A stretch of DNA of 22,452 nt from an uncultured Anaerolineaceae bacterium (GTDB lineage Bacteria > Chloroflexota > Anaerolineae > Promineifilales > Promineifilaceae), in the NCBI GenBank assembly GCA_937967805.1, contig CALBTC010000063.1, forward strand, positions 1 to 22,452. Reading direction: 5' to 3'. Position numbers and translations under genes: made by a program. The stretch's first letter is position 1. Every line of letters begins with the position of its first letter. Of the stretch, positions 1-7,213 are shown in pieces. The notes beneath the pieces are model-generated. The model saw only the letters and a list, made by a program, of their open reading frames with translations. It ran no database searches and was not told the DNA's origin.

Positions 1-1
1 A

Positions 2-1327
2 ATGAAGCGAAGTTTTAACTTAATTCGGCTGGCGGCCGTGCCGCTGAGCCTGACGCTGATCAGCATTTTGGCCGGCAGCGTCATTAACCGGGTGATGGTT
101 GTGGAGCTGGGGCTGCCGGTGACGCTGGCCGGGCTGTTCCTGGCCGTGCCGCTGCTGGTCGCCCCCGTGCGCGTCTGGCTGGGGCACCGCTCCGACGCCT
201 ACCCGATTCGTGGGCTGCGGCGGGAGCCGTACATCATCATTGGTGCGGGATTGGCCGGGTTGGGCGCGGCCGTTTCCGTCTCCCTCGTCTTGCGTACCGA
301 AGCATTGTTCAGTTTGGGCGCCATCATCACGCTGGCAGCTCTCATCATGTACGGCATCGGCAAAAATTTGACGAGCAACACCTTCCAGGCGCTGCTGGCG
401 GATAAATTTGAACCAGGGGCACCCCGCTCCCGCGCCGCCACGCTGTATGAAGTGGTCAACATGATTGGCCTGATTGCCGGGGCAGGCATCGTTGGCGTCA
501 CTTTGCAGCCGTATTCGCCGGAGCGCCTGACGACGGTGGTCGTCGTCATCGGCGCGATGGCCCTGCTCTTTGCCCTGTTTGCCGCACCGCGCCAGGAGCC
601 GCGCGACGTCGCCGACCGGGGCAGCCAGGCAGCCCGTTTGCACGATTTCCAGACGATTGTGAAAACGGTTGTGTTGGGCAATCCGCACGTGCGCCGCTTT
701 TTTGTGGTGGTGATGCTGACGCTGCTGGGCACCCAAATTCAGGACGTGCTGCTGGAGCCGTATGCGGCCGTTCGCTTTGGCATGACGGTGGGCGAGAGTT
801 CGCAGCTGACCGCCTTCTGGGGATTGGGCACGCTGGTGGCCATGCTGGCTTCTGGACTGTACCTGATTAAGCGATTCGGTTACCTGCGCATTTACCGCAT
901 TGGGCTAGGCGTGGTGGCGGTGATGTTTTTGCTCATCGTCGCTGCCGGATTTGTAGGCAATCCTAACTTACTGCGCCTGCTGGTGGTTCTGCTGGGGCTG
1001 GGCACGGGCCTGGCTGCCGCCAGCCTGCTGGTGTCGATGATCGAGTTCACCACGGAAGCCCGCGCCGGACTGCTGATTGGCGTCTGGGGCGTGGCCCACC
1101 AGTTGGGGCGGGCCCTGGCCAGCCTGATGGGCGGGGTTATTGTCGATGGCCTGCTGTCGGTATCCGGTGGCAACGTGATGCTGGCTTACGGCACGGCGTT
1201 TGTGCTGGAAACGGTGCTCATTGTTGTGGCGATTGGGCTGATTGGCAGGGTGAGCGTGGCCGAGGCGAAAGCGTCGGTGGCGGAATTTGGTGAGGGGTTA
1301 ACGGCCGTTCCTGCCGTAACTGATTAG
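2..1327 (+). CDS. PucC/BCD-family major facilitator superfamily protein
   Basis: Integral membrane protein of 441 residues made almost entirely of hydrophobic segments, consistent with about 12 transmembrane helices. The N-terminal part (residues about 23-81) carries the signature I recognise from the PucC/LhaA bacteriochlorophyll-delivery branch of the MFS: an N-R-V-M-V-V-E-L-G-L-P stretch, then a P-x-R-V-W-L-G-H-R-S-D loop and R-R-E-P-Y-I. Known members take part in light-harvesting complex assembly or pigment handling in phototrophs, but homologues also occur in non-phototrophs, where the substrate is unknown. Length is close to the family norm, so the ATG at position 2 is probably the true start; no ribosome-binding site can be judged because the window begins there. 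No photosynthesis gene is visible nearby. Family is confident; cargo is unknown. It converges on the next minus-strand operon across a hairpin repeat. Confidence 0.85.
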   Translation: MKRSFNLIRLAAVPLSLTLISILAGSVINRVMVVELGLPVTLAGLFLAVPLLVAPVRVWLGHRSDAYPIRGLRREPYIIIGAGLAGLGAAVSVSLVLRTEALFSLGAIITLAALIMYGIGKNLTSNTFQALLADKFEPGAPRSRAATLYEVVNMIGLIAGAGIVGVTLQPYSPERLTTVVVVIGAMALLFALFAAPRQEPRDVADRGSQAARLHDFQTIVKTVVLGNPHVRRFFVVVMLTLLGTQIQDVLLEPYAAVRFGMTVGESSQLTAFWGLGTLVAMLASGLYLIKRFGYLRIYRIGLGVVAVMFLLIVAAGFVGNPNLLRLLVVLLGLGTGLAAASLLVSMIEFTTEARAGLLIGVWGVAHQLGRALASLMGGVIVDGLLSVSGGNVMLAYGTAFVLETVLIVVAIGLIGRVSVAEAKASVAEFGEGLTAVPAVTD

Positions 1328-1336
1328 TGAGAATTC

Positions 1337-1392
1337 AACGCAGAGGCGCGGAGGCGCAGAGTTTTCTCTCCGCGTCTTTGCGTCTCTGCGTT
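1337..1392. repeat. GCAGAG-type hairpin repeat between convergent genes
   Basis: Arms of about 25-27 nt (AACGCAGAGGCGCGGAGG... against its imperfect complement) flank a short T-rich loop. Most mismatches are G/A differences that still allow G-U pairs in RNA. It lies between the stop of the PucC-like gene (1325-1327) and the stop of the HEAT gene (1391-1393), and its last bases form part of that stop codon, so it could end transcription from both sides. Confidence 0.75.
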
Positions 1393-1915
1393 AAAGAGTT
1401 TTGAGGGTTTTGGCGGCGGTTTTGGCTACGGATTTACGGCCGTCGTCGCTTAATCGCTCCAGGTGGGGAACCAGCCACTGCTGTAGTTCCGGGTCGTCTT
1501 TGGCCCACACCCCCAGCGTTTTCATCGTCTGGTTGAGGACAATCCAATCGTTGTGATTGGCCAGGTTGCGTTTGAGCACCGCTTTCGCCTGCCGGCGCTG
1601 CGTGGGGGTCATGAGCGGGGCCAGGGTCTGGCACAAATCGGCCAGCGTCCACTGTGCCGATGCCTGATCGAGGTCGGCAATCTCCGTCAGGAAACCATCG
1701 ATGAGCGGCACCAGCCACGCCGGCTTTTCGCGGGAAATGCGCTTGAGCGCGTTGGAGGTGCGCAGCCGCACCACGGCGTCATCGCTCTGATAGCAGGCAT
1801 ACAGCTCCCCCAGCCGGTCCCGGTCCGCCAGCACAAGCGCCACCACCTCCACCGTCCGCCCCAGCGAATTCGGGTGGCCGCCCGTTAGCATCTCTTCAAA
1901 CGATTCGGGGCTCAT
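1391..1915 (-). CDS. HEAT-repeat-like protein, last gene of the GmrSD operon
   Basis: A 174-residue all-helical protein with no signal peptide or membrane segment. Successive helix pairs, such as DAVVRLRTSNALKRISRE (about 46-63) and the C-terminal PELQQWLVPHLERLSDDGRKS region, have the spacing and small/hydrophobic pattern of HEAT/armadillo repeats, which usually serve as protein- or nucleic-acid-binding scaffolds. No catalytic motif is seen. Its ATG abuts the TAA of the XRE gene directly (TAAATG) and there is no good Shine-Dalgarno, so translation is probably coupled to the upstream gene. GC content and one ACGGCCGT copy resemble the host genome rather than the AT-rich restriction gene two places upstream. 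Function is unknown; a role as accessory of the XRE/restriction module is inference from operon position. Confidence 0.65.
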   Translation of the reverse strand: MSPESFEEMLTGGHPNSLGRTVEVVALVLADRDRLGELYACYQSDDAVVRLRTSNALKRISREKPAWLVPLIDGFLTEIADLDQASAQWTLADLCQTLAPLMTPTQRRQAKAVLKRNLANHNDWIVLNQTMKTLGVWAKDDPELQQWLVPHLERLSDDGRKSVAKTAAKTLKTL

Positions 1916-2200
1916 TTAAGAAGCCAGTTCCAACGTTACCTGACGCTCGGCGCGGGCTTCCAGGGTGATCAACATCTCCAGGCTAAATTTTTCCCACTTG
2001 CCCCGCATCAAATCGGATACGCGGGACTGCGTCACACCTAAAACCTGCGCTGCCTCGGTCTGCGTCATGCCGCTGGACTGAATGTACCCCCGTAAGTCAT
2101 TCATCAATTTTGCCCGCATTTGTAAAATAGCAGCCTCAGCGGGCTCCAGATCTAAATCCTCAAAGACATTGTCCCTTGACTCAACAATTTGTTCAATCAT
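1916..2200 (-). CDS. XRE-family HTH regulator (HigA-like antitoxin type)
   Basis: 94 residues from the chosen ATG. The N-terminal part (N-V-F-E-D-L-D-L, residues 11-18) followed by a helix-turn-helix at about 34-80 (M-T-Q-T-E-A-A-Q-V-L-G-V-T-Q-S-R-V-S-D-L-M-R-G-K) matches the small XRE proteins that normally act as antitoxin and autorepressor of RelE/HigB-like toxins (COG5606 type). No such toxin gene is adjacent; instead it lies between a GmrSD-type restriction gene and a HEAT-repeat gene. The reading frame is open further to a TTG at 2257 that would overlap the restriction gene by 14 nt and give 113 residues. I prefer the ATG at 2200 because homologues begin there, although its Shine-Dalgarno is weak. 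It probably represses the operon; that is inferred. Confidence 0.75.
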   Translation of the reverse strand: MIEQIVESRDNVFEDLDLEPAEAAILQMRAKLMNDLRGYIQSSGMTQTEAAQVLGVTQSRVSDLMRGKWEKFSLEMLITLEARAERQVTLELAS

Positions 2201-2243
2201 AAATAGTTCACAAAAAAGGTTTTTTCTTTGTACCTTTTTATAA

Positions 2244-4214
2244 TTAACGAGTTTCAATCATCCAGTCTTCAGAAGTAAGTTCAAGCGGTTCAATTGCTTG
2301 TGTACAAAATTGATATATGTCTCTTGCAGATAAATTAACTTCAATGTAGTAGCCGTTATTTAGTCTTCGAGTGCTTCGATATTTACTCGGTTCATCACCT
2401 ATAAAACGAGGATATTCCTCAGCAAGAGAATCAAAAAGCTCAGGTTCTAGTTCTGATACCGTGTTCAAAGTCTCTGTTAACACATCCCTCCAAGACTCAA
2501 CAGAAATTTGCTGACCAAGAATTGTTAAGACTTTGGGAGATTTTCCCGTTACCGTTTCAACATTGACCGGTTTTAAATCATCATCGCCAAAATATGGCCA
2601 GAATCCCAGAGCTTCGTCGGCCAATTTTGTTGCTCTTTTTTCAATTTCAATTCGATTCCAATCGGAAACTTGTTCAAAGTATCGATTAAGTTCTAAATGG
2701 CTATTTAATAGGTTACTTCGCTTTTTAGGGAACGGGTCATTTGACAATTCGGAATTGTATGCAGTTAGTGTCAAGTTCCCTAGCGTATGCAAGAAAAGCT
2801 CATGATCAATTTGCCAGTTTTCCCCGAGGTGCTGTTGCCACCAACTGCTCATTGTCTGGGGCATCACATGTTCTATCGAAAGATTATCAAAAGGAACTTG
2901 TTCCTTGTGACTATATGCAGCTTCCAGAGATTCAAGAATTAATTTTGTTTTGCCAGCTCGGTGACCAGCACCATAGAGTTTAGATTCCATGAGTCTGGTT
3001 CTAAATTCAGCATCCTTGGGATAATTTCGTGACTGCAAGATAGTTTTAATGCCTTGTGCTAGATTAGAGGAATTTTGTAACTGAGCTTGACCATACAAAA
3101 CTGGAAATATTTTATTGAGCTGATTTGTTGGTACATTACAAACAAAGCGTCTAACAACAAAGTTCTCTAGCGTTTTGATAATATCTGTAAATTCATCAGC
3201 AGATATTTTATCATTGATGTAATCATCATAACAGTTCAGCAGGAACGGATATGTAGTTGTAACCTCTAACCGATTTAATCTTGTCAAAGCCTTATGCAGC
3301 TCTTGATTTTTTTCAAGTGATGGATTAAGTAATTTTTGATAATGCTTAGCAAAAAAAGCGATTTCTTTCAACGCATCGAGTGCGTCTCTATCTGACACCC
3401 GGTCTTTTAAAGTGAAATACACATCCCCTTTATTAACAAACACACCGTTCCGCATCAAAAAATGACGTATGAACTCTGTCAGATCCTCGTCTAACTCTTC
3501 TTGCATGGGGTGCCAATAAAGACTGTACACTTCTTCTTGTTTATCCACGTGAATCCGCATGAAGAAATAATTACGGATGAGATCTGCTTGAGTCAACACA
3601 CGTCCTTTTGCATTAAGGCTTTCGAAGACTAAATGAGGATTATCATCTCGATCTAATACTATGCTCACAACGGACAGTCTAGAGGTTATGGCTTTATTCA
3701 ATGTCAGCAAATTCACAGACCCTCGCTTGAGCTTTCTATTAAAGAATAAGTAACACTCAAGTATCTGACTGGGTATGTTTTCCCTACTTACATCAAGTAA
3801 CGACTGAAATGCGGATCGATCAACTTGGGTAGGAAGCAATTTATAATGATCGATACCCTTTTTAAAGTAATTTACCAACATTGTCTGATGAATTTCGGCG
3901 GCTAATTCTTCATTACCATTGGCCTTCGCAGTATCTCGTAATAACGTGAGAAGGATAAAAATTGTGGTAAGGCGTTGCTGTCCATCAATAAGCAGATACT
4001 TTGCTACACCTTCTGGTACAGAAATCGTAGGAATAGTAACGATGGAACCTATAAAATGACTTTTGGGTTCTTCATTCTCGCATAAGAAAATGAGATCATC
4101 CCAAAGCACCTCCCATTCTTTTTTTCCCCAACTGTAGGCACGTTGAAAAAGAGGTGCAATGTACTGTTGGGTACCCTCAATAATCGACTGGAACTTTGTT
4201 TCTGATGCTTTCAT
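2244..4214 (-). CDS. GmrSD-type restriction protein (DUF262 + DUF1524 HNH)
   Basis: 656 residues. The N-terminal DUF262 (GmrS-like, ParB/sulfiredoxin-type fold) shows Y-I-A-P-L-F-Q-R-A-Y-S-W (18-29), the nucleotide-handling motif D-G-Q-Q-R (77-81), and F-E-S-L-N-A-K-G...D-L-I-R-N (198-215). The C-terminal DUF1524 carries an HNH-type nuclease motif: I-E-H-V-M-P-Q (447-453), L-G-N-L-T-L (478-483) and a conserved Asn near 487. About 100 further residues (about 550-656) form a domain I cannot assign. Known relatives are type IV restriction enzymes (GmrSD, BrxU, SspE) that cut modified phage DNA using an NTP-dependent regulatory domain. The start has a strong GGAGG 5 nt upstream of the ATG. The gene is clearly AT-richer than all its neighbours and has no ACGGCCGT, both signs of recent acquisition. 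It heads an operon with the XRE and HEAT genes. Confidence 0.9.
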   Translation of the reverse strand: MKASETKFQSIIEGTQQYIAPLFQRAYSWGKKEWEVLWDDLIFLCENEEPKSHFIGSIVTIPTISVPEGVAKYLLIDGQQRLTTIFILLTLLRDTAKANGNEELAAEIHQTMLVNYFKKGIDHYKLLPTQVDRSAFQSLLDVSRENIPSQILECYLFFNRKLKRGSVNLLTLNKAITSRLSVVSIVLDRDDNPHLVFESLNAKGRVLTQADLIRNYFFMRIHVDKQEEVYSLYWHPMQEELDEDLTEFIRHFLMRNGVFVNKGDVYFTLKDRVSDRDALDALKEIAFFAKHYQKLLNPSLEKNQELHKALTRLNRLEVTTTYPFLLNCYDDYINDKISADEFTDIIKTLENFVVRRFVCNVPTNQLNKIFPVLYGQAQLQNSSNLAQGIKTILQSRNYPKDAEFRTRLMESKLYGAGHRAGKTKLILESLEAAYSHKEQVPFDNLSIEHVMPQTMSSWWQQHLGENWQIDHELFLHTLGNLTLTAYNSELSNDPFPKKRSNLLNSHLELNRYFEQVSDWNRIEIEKRATKLADEALGFWPYFGDDDLKPVNVETVTGKSPKVLTILGQQISVESWRDVLTETLNTVSELEPELFDSLAEEYPRFIGDEPSKYRSTRRLNNGYYIEVNLSARDIYQFCTQAIEPLELTSEDWMIETR

Positions 4215-4291
4215 GAATCCTCCAGATTTTCTAACTTCATGAGTCTCTATGTCCTTAAGAGAGTAGGTTGCGCACTAGGTTGAACAGGCTC

Positions 4292-4320
4292 ATTGTAAAC
4301 GAAAAACGGCCGTCTCTCAA
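4292..4320 (-). promoter_or_regulatory. Promoter with ACGGCCGT in the spacer, for the GmrSD operon
   Basis: Read on the minus strand: TTGAGA (4320-4315), a 17-nt spacer, then TACAAT (4297-4292). The spacer contains ACGGCCGT exactly 8 nt before the -10 hexamer. Both hexamers are close to the sigma-70 consensus and the spacing is ideal. It lies about 78 nt upstream of the restriction gene start and overlaps the last codons of the kinase gene. Activity is inferred. Confidence 0.6.
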
Positions 4321-5114
4321 TCCACTATCTTCTCCGCCTGGGCCAGTAGCCACTGCTCCAGTTCGGGGATGTTTTCACTCAGCCGGGCGGCGGCGACGAT
4401 GGGCAGCCAACGGCCGTATTCCGCCCGACCGCCGGGCCGCAAAGCAAAGTAGCGGCGCAAATAAACCGCGTGAAACAGACGCACCATCAGCTTTTCGACG
4501 GCGTTTTGCGTTTGGGTGGTGGCCGCCGCCCCCAGCGCCAAAATGGAGGAGCGGGCCAGGTCGGCCAGCGGATTGCCGCGCGTGGCATCGATCCAGTCGA
4601 TGACCACTTCCCCCTGCGGCGTGGCCAGCACGTTGCCCGGATGAAAATCGCCGTGGCAAATGGCCGTGCCGTCTGGCATGGTTGCCAGCGCGGCCAATGC
4701 TTTAGCCCGCAACGCCTCCGGCAAGGCCTGGGCATTGTTCAGTTTTTGCACCAATCGCCGGCGCTGGTGGGGAATCTCCAGCCGCAGCGGATTGGCGTGC
4801 ATCTCGGCGTGGAGCGCCGCCATGCGCCGGGCATAGCGCACAATCGTCCACGGCTTTTGCGGCAGCAGTTCCCACAAGGCAACGCCGGCAAACCGCTCGT
4901 AGATGAGACCGGTACGGCCGTTCACCTGCACAATCTCCCCCACCGCCGGCACCGGCAAACCGCTGGCATGAACCGCCTGCCCGATTTTCGCTTCGTACTC
5001 AATGCTCTCCCGGCCAAACCAATCGTAAAACAGCTTGAGAATATATCCTTCGTTCCAGGCATAAATTTCGGCGGTACGGCCGTAAGCAATCGGGGAACCA
5101 AGATTTTTGTCCAT
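4317..5114 (-). CDS. Aminoglycoside phosphotransferase (APH)-family kinase
   Basis: 265 residues, soluble, with the protein-kinase-like fold of the APH/choline-kinase superfamily. The catalytic (Brenner) motif is I-C-H-G-D-F-H-P-G-N-V at about 152-162, followed by the metal-binding V-I-D-W-I-D (about 170-175). An N-terminal lobe (Y-G-R-T-A-E-I-Y-A-W) resembles a glycine-poor nucleotide loop, with a likely ATP lysine in Y-I-L-K-L-F. Members phosphorylate small hydroxylated or amino compounds. Nothing here fixes the substrate, and antibiotic resistance should not be assumed for a family member of this general type. The ATG is preceded by AGGTGG at 4 nt. It probably has its own promoter at 5156-5177. 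The stop codon overlaps the -35 region of the downstream GmrSD promoter. Confidence 0.85.
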   Translation of the reverse strand: MDKNLGSPIAYGRTAEIYAWNEGYILKLFYDWFGRESIEYEAKIGQAVHASGLPVPAVGEIVQVNGRTGLIYERFAGVALWELLPQKPWTIVRYARRMAALHAEMHANPLRLEIPHQRRRLVQKLNNAQALPEALRAKALAALATMPDGTAICHGDFHPGNVLATPQGEVVIDWIDATRGNPLADLARSSILALGAAATTQTQNAVEKLMVRLFHAVYLRRYFALRPGGRAEYGRWLPIVAAARLSENIPELEQWLLAQAEKIVD

Positions 5115-5155
5115 TTTCCACCTGCTGTCGCTTCATCAACTGACCAAACCAGACT

Positions 5156-5177
5156 ATTGTAAACGCAAAACGGCCGT
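5156..5177 (-). promoter_or_regulatory. ACGGCCGT-N8-TACAAT promoter-like repeat, kinase gene
   Basis: On the minus strand ACGGCCGT (5177-5170), 8 nt, TACAAT (5161-5156). The intervening bases (TTTTGCGT) differ at only two positions each from the copies at 4292 and 7848. No good -35 hexamer is present at the expected place. The kinase ATG is 42 nt downstream. Confidence 0.5.
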
Positions 5178-5228
5178 CTCCCTAATTAAAGGCGGTTCCC
5201 CGCAGGGCTTTTCAGGAGTCTAACCAAT

Positions 5229-5298
5229 GGGACGCAGATGAACGCTGATGACGCAGATTACTGTAAAGATCAGCGTTTATCTGCGTTAATCAGCGTCC
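5229..5298. repeat. GCAGAT/GCTGAT hairpin repeat
   Basis: Left arm GGGACGCAGATGAACGCTG... (5229-5259) is imperfectly complementary to the right arm 5268-5298 (GATCAGCGTTTATCTGCG...), followed by CTTTTTC on the plus strand. The left half recurs at 9257-9288. This type of GCAGAT/GCTGAT repeat is, to my knowledge, scattered in many environmental bacterial genomes. Confidence 0.75.
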
Positions 5299-5339
5299 TT
5301 TTTCATTTAGGATTCGGCCTATTGAAAAACCGTGCACTT

Positions 5340-5387
5340 CCCCGTACGAAAGTCCCCTTCAAGATGGCCGTTCCATAGCGCAAAATA
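5340..5387. repeat. 48-nt dispersed element, copy 1
   Basis: Ungapped 40/48 match to 9354-9401. The shared blocks are CCCCGTAC, AAAGTC, CCTTCAA, GGCCGTT and CGCAAAATA. This copy has TGGCCGTT where the other has a full ACGGCCGT. It overlaps no gene. Confidence 0.7.
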
Positions 5388-5426
5388 GAGGGGGGAACGG
5401 CCGTTACGCCACGACACACTTTTGTT

Positions 5427-5482
5427 GGGTGGGTTTAGGGGGCGGGAGGAAGTGGCCGTTTCTGTCCAAAACCAAAAGAAAA
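5427..5482. repeat. GGGTGGGTTT-GGCCGTTT element, copy 1
   Basis: Begins GGGTGGGTTT, then a G-rich stretch, GGCCGTTTC and an A/C-rich tail (CCAAAACCAAAAGAAAAG). The same order of blocks is present at 7214-7260. It lies just upstream of the EF-hand gene promoter. Confidence 0.45.
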
Positions 5483-5485
5483 GCC

Positions 5486-5491
5486 TACAAT
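5486..5491 (+). promoter_or_regulatory. Possible -10 hexamer for the EF-hand gene
   Basis: TACAAT 37 nt upstream of the ATG at 5528, the same hexamer found before several other genes here. No convincing -35 element at 16-18 nt; weakly supported. Confidence 0.3.
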
Positions 5492-5527
5492 TCATGGCAC
5501 AATACCTGACCATAGGCGAGGCAAATC

Positions 5528-6079
5528 ATGCTATCCGACATCATGCAGAAAAAATTAGCCCGGCACTTTTATTTCCGCGATCTCAACAAGGATGGCTATG
5601 TGGAACGTGCTGACTGGGAACAGTGCGCCCGTAATCTGGCCGCGCTGCGCGGTTGGGAACCTGGCTCCGCTGAATACCAGGAAGTGATGGCCCGGCACGT
5701 GGCCATGTGGCATACTTTCTGGCTGCCCGCCGACCAGGATCAGGACGGCAAAGTGATGCTGGAAGAATATCTTTACCTCGCCGAAACTCAGCGGCGCCTG
5801 GGCTTTGAATACGAAATGAGGCAGATCACCTACCTGTTCGAGGCCATTTTCGACACCATTGACCTGGATGGGGACGGGGAAATCACGCATGAAGAGTACA
5901 AGCTGTTTTTTAAAGCGTGGGGCATCGAACCTGCTCTGGCCGAAGCTGCCTTTTCCCGGATGGATTTTAATGAAGACGGCCGTTTGTCACGCAGTACATT
6001 TTTACAGTACGGCAGCAATTTCTACATTAACGACGAACCGGATATCGTCGGCAACTATCTATTTGGCCCCTACGAATAA
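5528..6079 (+). CDS. Four-EF-hand calcium-binding protein (calerythrin/SCP-like)
   Basis: 183 residues, no signal peptide, probably cytoplasmic. Four EF-hand loops are visible at 18-29 (D-L-N-K-D-G-Y-V-E-R-A-D), 69-80 (D-Q-D-Q-D-G-K-V-M-L-E-E), 112-123 (D-L-D-G-D-G-E-I-T-H-E-E) and 146-157 (D-F-N-E-D-G-R-L-S-R-S-T). Loops 2 and 3 have the complete ligand set with Glu at position 12. Loop 1 ends in Asp, and loop 4 ends in Thr, so loop 4 may bind weakly. Size and four-hand layout fit the sarcoplasmic calcium-binding protein/calerythrin family, known in bacteria as calcium buffers or signal modulators. GAGG lies 6 nt before the ATG. It stands alone in its orientation and converges on the aldo/keto reductase gene. 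Partner proteins are unknown. Confidence 0.88.
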   Translation: MLSDIMQKKLARHFYFRDLNKDGYVERADWEQCARNLAALRGWEPGSAEYQEVMARHVAMWHTFWLPADQDQDGKVMLEEYLYLAETQRRLGFEYEMRQITYLFEAIFDTIDLDGDGEITHEEYKLFFKAWGIEPALAEAAFSRMDFNEDGRLSRSTFLQYGSNFYINDEPDIVGNYLFGPYE

Positions 6080-6098
6080 AACAAAAGTGGCAGCCATC

Positions 6099-6153
6099 TG
6101 ATTGTTCAAGAAAACAATCAAATCTCAAATGTCATTCCCGCGAAGGCGGGAAT
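6099..6153. repeat. Two small hairpins between convergent genes
   Basis: An 8-bp perfect hairpin TGATTGTT/AACAATCA (6099-6106, 6113-6120) is followed by ATTCCCGC-GAAG-GCGGGAAT (6134-6153). The second is a very widespread bacterial palindrome (CATTCCCGCGAAGGCGGGAA type). Neither has a T tract, so terminator function is uncertain. Confidence 0.6.
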
Positions 6154-6193
6154 CCATAACACCTGGACAGTGACTGCCACTCATAAACAAGAC

Positions 6194-7192
6194 TTACCAG
6201 GCGTAAGCCTGTGGCGCTTCACCACCCGATCCAGGGAAGATTTCATCCAACTTCTGCAATGTCTCTTCATCCAGTTCAATTTCGGTAGCGCGCACCGCAC
6301 TTTCAAACTGCTCCATCGTGCGCGGCCCAATGATAGGCGCAGTCACAATCGGATTGTGCAGCAGCCAGGCAATTGCCACTTCCCCCGGCGGATGGCCAAT
6401 CTCGCGGCACAACGCCTCGTACTTCTCCAGCTTGTCCCGGTTCTCTTCCACACGCTTCTCAAACTCCTCGCCTTTGCGCCGTCCGGCCCCCATTTTCTCC
6501 AGGGCACCGCCCAGCAGGCCACCGTCCAGAGGACTCCAGGGGATCAGCCCCAGTCCATAGTGACGGCAGGCGGGGATCACTTCCAGCTCCACCATGCGGT
6601 TGTTCAAATGGTAGATGCTTTGCTCGCTCACCAGCCCCATCATGCCCCGTTTTGACGCTTCCTGGCACGCCGTGGCGATGTCCCAGCCGGCAAAATTGCT
6701 GGACCCGACGTACACCACCTTGCCCTGGTCCACCAGGCTGCCAAATGCCTGCCACGTTTCGTCCCAGGGGCAGTCCCGGTCTATGTGGTGCATCTGGTAT
6801 ATGTCGATCCACTCCGTTTGCAAGCGTCGCAAGCTGCCCTCGCAATGCTTGCGGATTTTGTAGGCAGACAGGCTGCGATTGTCACTGTTGACCTCCGGCA
6901 GATTGGCCTTGCGCGTGACAGGGTTAAACACTTTGGTGGCCAGCACGGTGGCTTCACGCCGCCCACCGCCCTGGGCAAACCAGCGCCCGATGATCTCTTC
7001 AGTGTAGCCGTGCTCCACTTCCCAGCCGTAGACATCGGCCGTATCGAAGAAGTTGATGCCCAGCTCCAGGGCGCGATCCATGATTTTGTAGCTCTCTTCT
7101 TCGCTGGTGTGCCAGCCAAAGTTCATCGTTCCCAGGCAAAGGTTGCTGACGACAACGCCATGTTTGCCTAAACGTTTGTGTGTAACTGCCAT
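6194..7192 (-). CDS. Aldo/keto reductase
   Basis: 332-residue NAD(P)H-dependent oxidoreductase with a TIM-barrel fold. The family tetrad is in place: D50 and Y55 in F-F-D-T-A-D-V-Y-G, K87 in A-T-K-V-F, and H135 in I-Y-Q-M-H-H. The C-terminal cofactor region (A-P-I-I-G-P-R-T-M-E-Q, about 287-297) is typical of the large YghZ/Tas/AKR-11-14-like group that reduces small aldehydes and ketones. Substrate is not predictable. Full length for the family. AGGAG lies 6 nt upstream of the ATG. Its upstream gap carries the 16-nt perfect palindrome GGAAACGGCCGTTTCC. It is not obviously cotranscribed with the toxin gene, which ends 119 nt upstream. Confidence 0.93.
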   Translation of the reverse strand: MAVTHKRLGKHGVVVSNLCLGTMNFGWHTSEEESYKIMDRALELGINFFDTADVYGWEVEHGYTEEIIGRWFAQGGGRREATVLATKVFNPVTRKANLPEVNSDNRSLSAYKIRKHCEGSLRRLQTEWIDIYQMHHIDRDCPWDETWQAFGSLVDQGKVVYVGSSNFAGWDIATACQEASKRGMMGLVSEQSIYHLNNRMVELEVIPACRHYGLGLIPWSPLDGGLLGGALEKMGAGRRKGEEFEKRVEENRDKLEKYEALCREIGHPPGEVAIAWLLHNPIVTAPIIGPRTMEQFESAVRATEIELDEETLQKLDEIFPGSGGEAPQAYAW

Positions 7193-7213
7193 TTTGTAGC
7201 TCCTTTAGATGAT

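Larger units (their letters stand above)
5115..5527. other. Repeat-rich intergenic region between divergent genes
   Basis: This 413-nt gap separates the kinase (-) from the EF-hand gene (+). It holds, in order, the kinase promoter-like repeat, a GCAGAT/GCTGAT hairpin, a 48-nt dispersed element, an extra ACGGCCGT at 5397 and a GGGTGGGTTT element. A 64-codon minus-strand ORF across the repeats is not convincing. I see no RNA gene. Confidence 0.7.

Noticed and set aside
20..736. 238-codon minus-strand frame opposite the PucC-like gene
   Set aside because: Gln/His/Arg-rich composition with no domain; shadow of the plus-strand transporter.
4317..5114. APH-family gene as an antibiotic resistance determinant
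   Set aside because: Only general superfamily motifs are seen. The neighbourhood and host-like composition give no sign of a resistance cassette.
4470..5162. 230-codon plus-strand frame opposite the APH-family kinase
   Set aside because: No motifs, low-complexity composition; the minus-strand frame has the complete kinase motifs.
5319..5513. 64-codon minus-strand ORF between the kinase and EF-hand genes
   Set aside because: Most of it is translation of dispersed repeat sequence.
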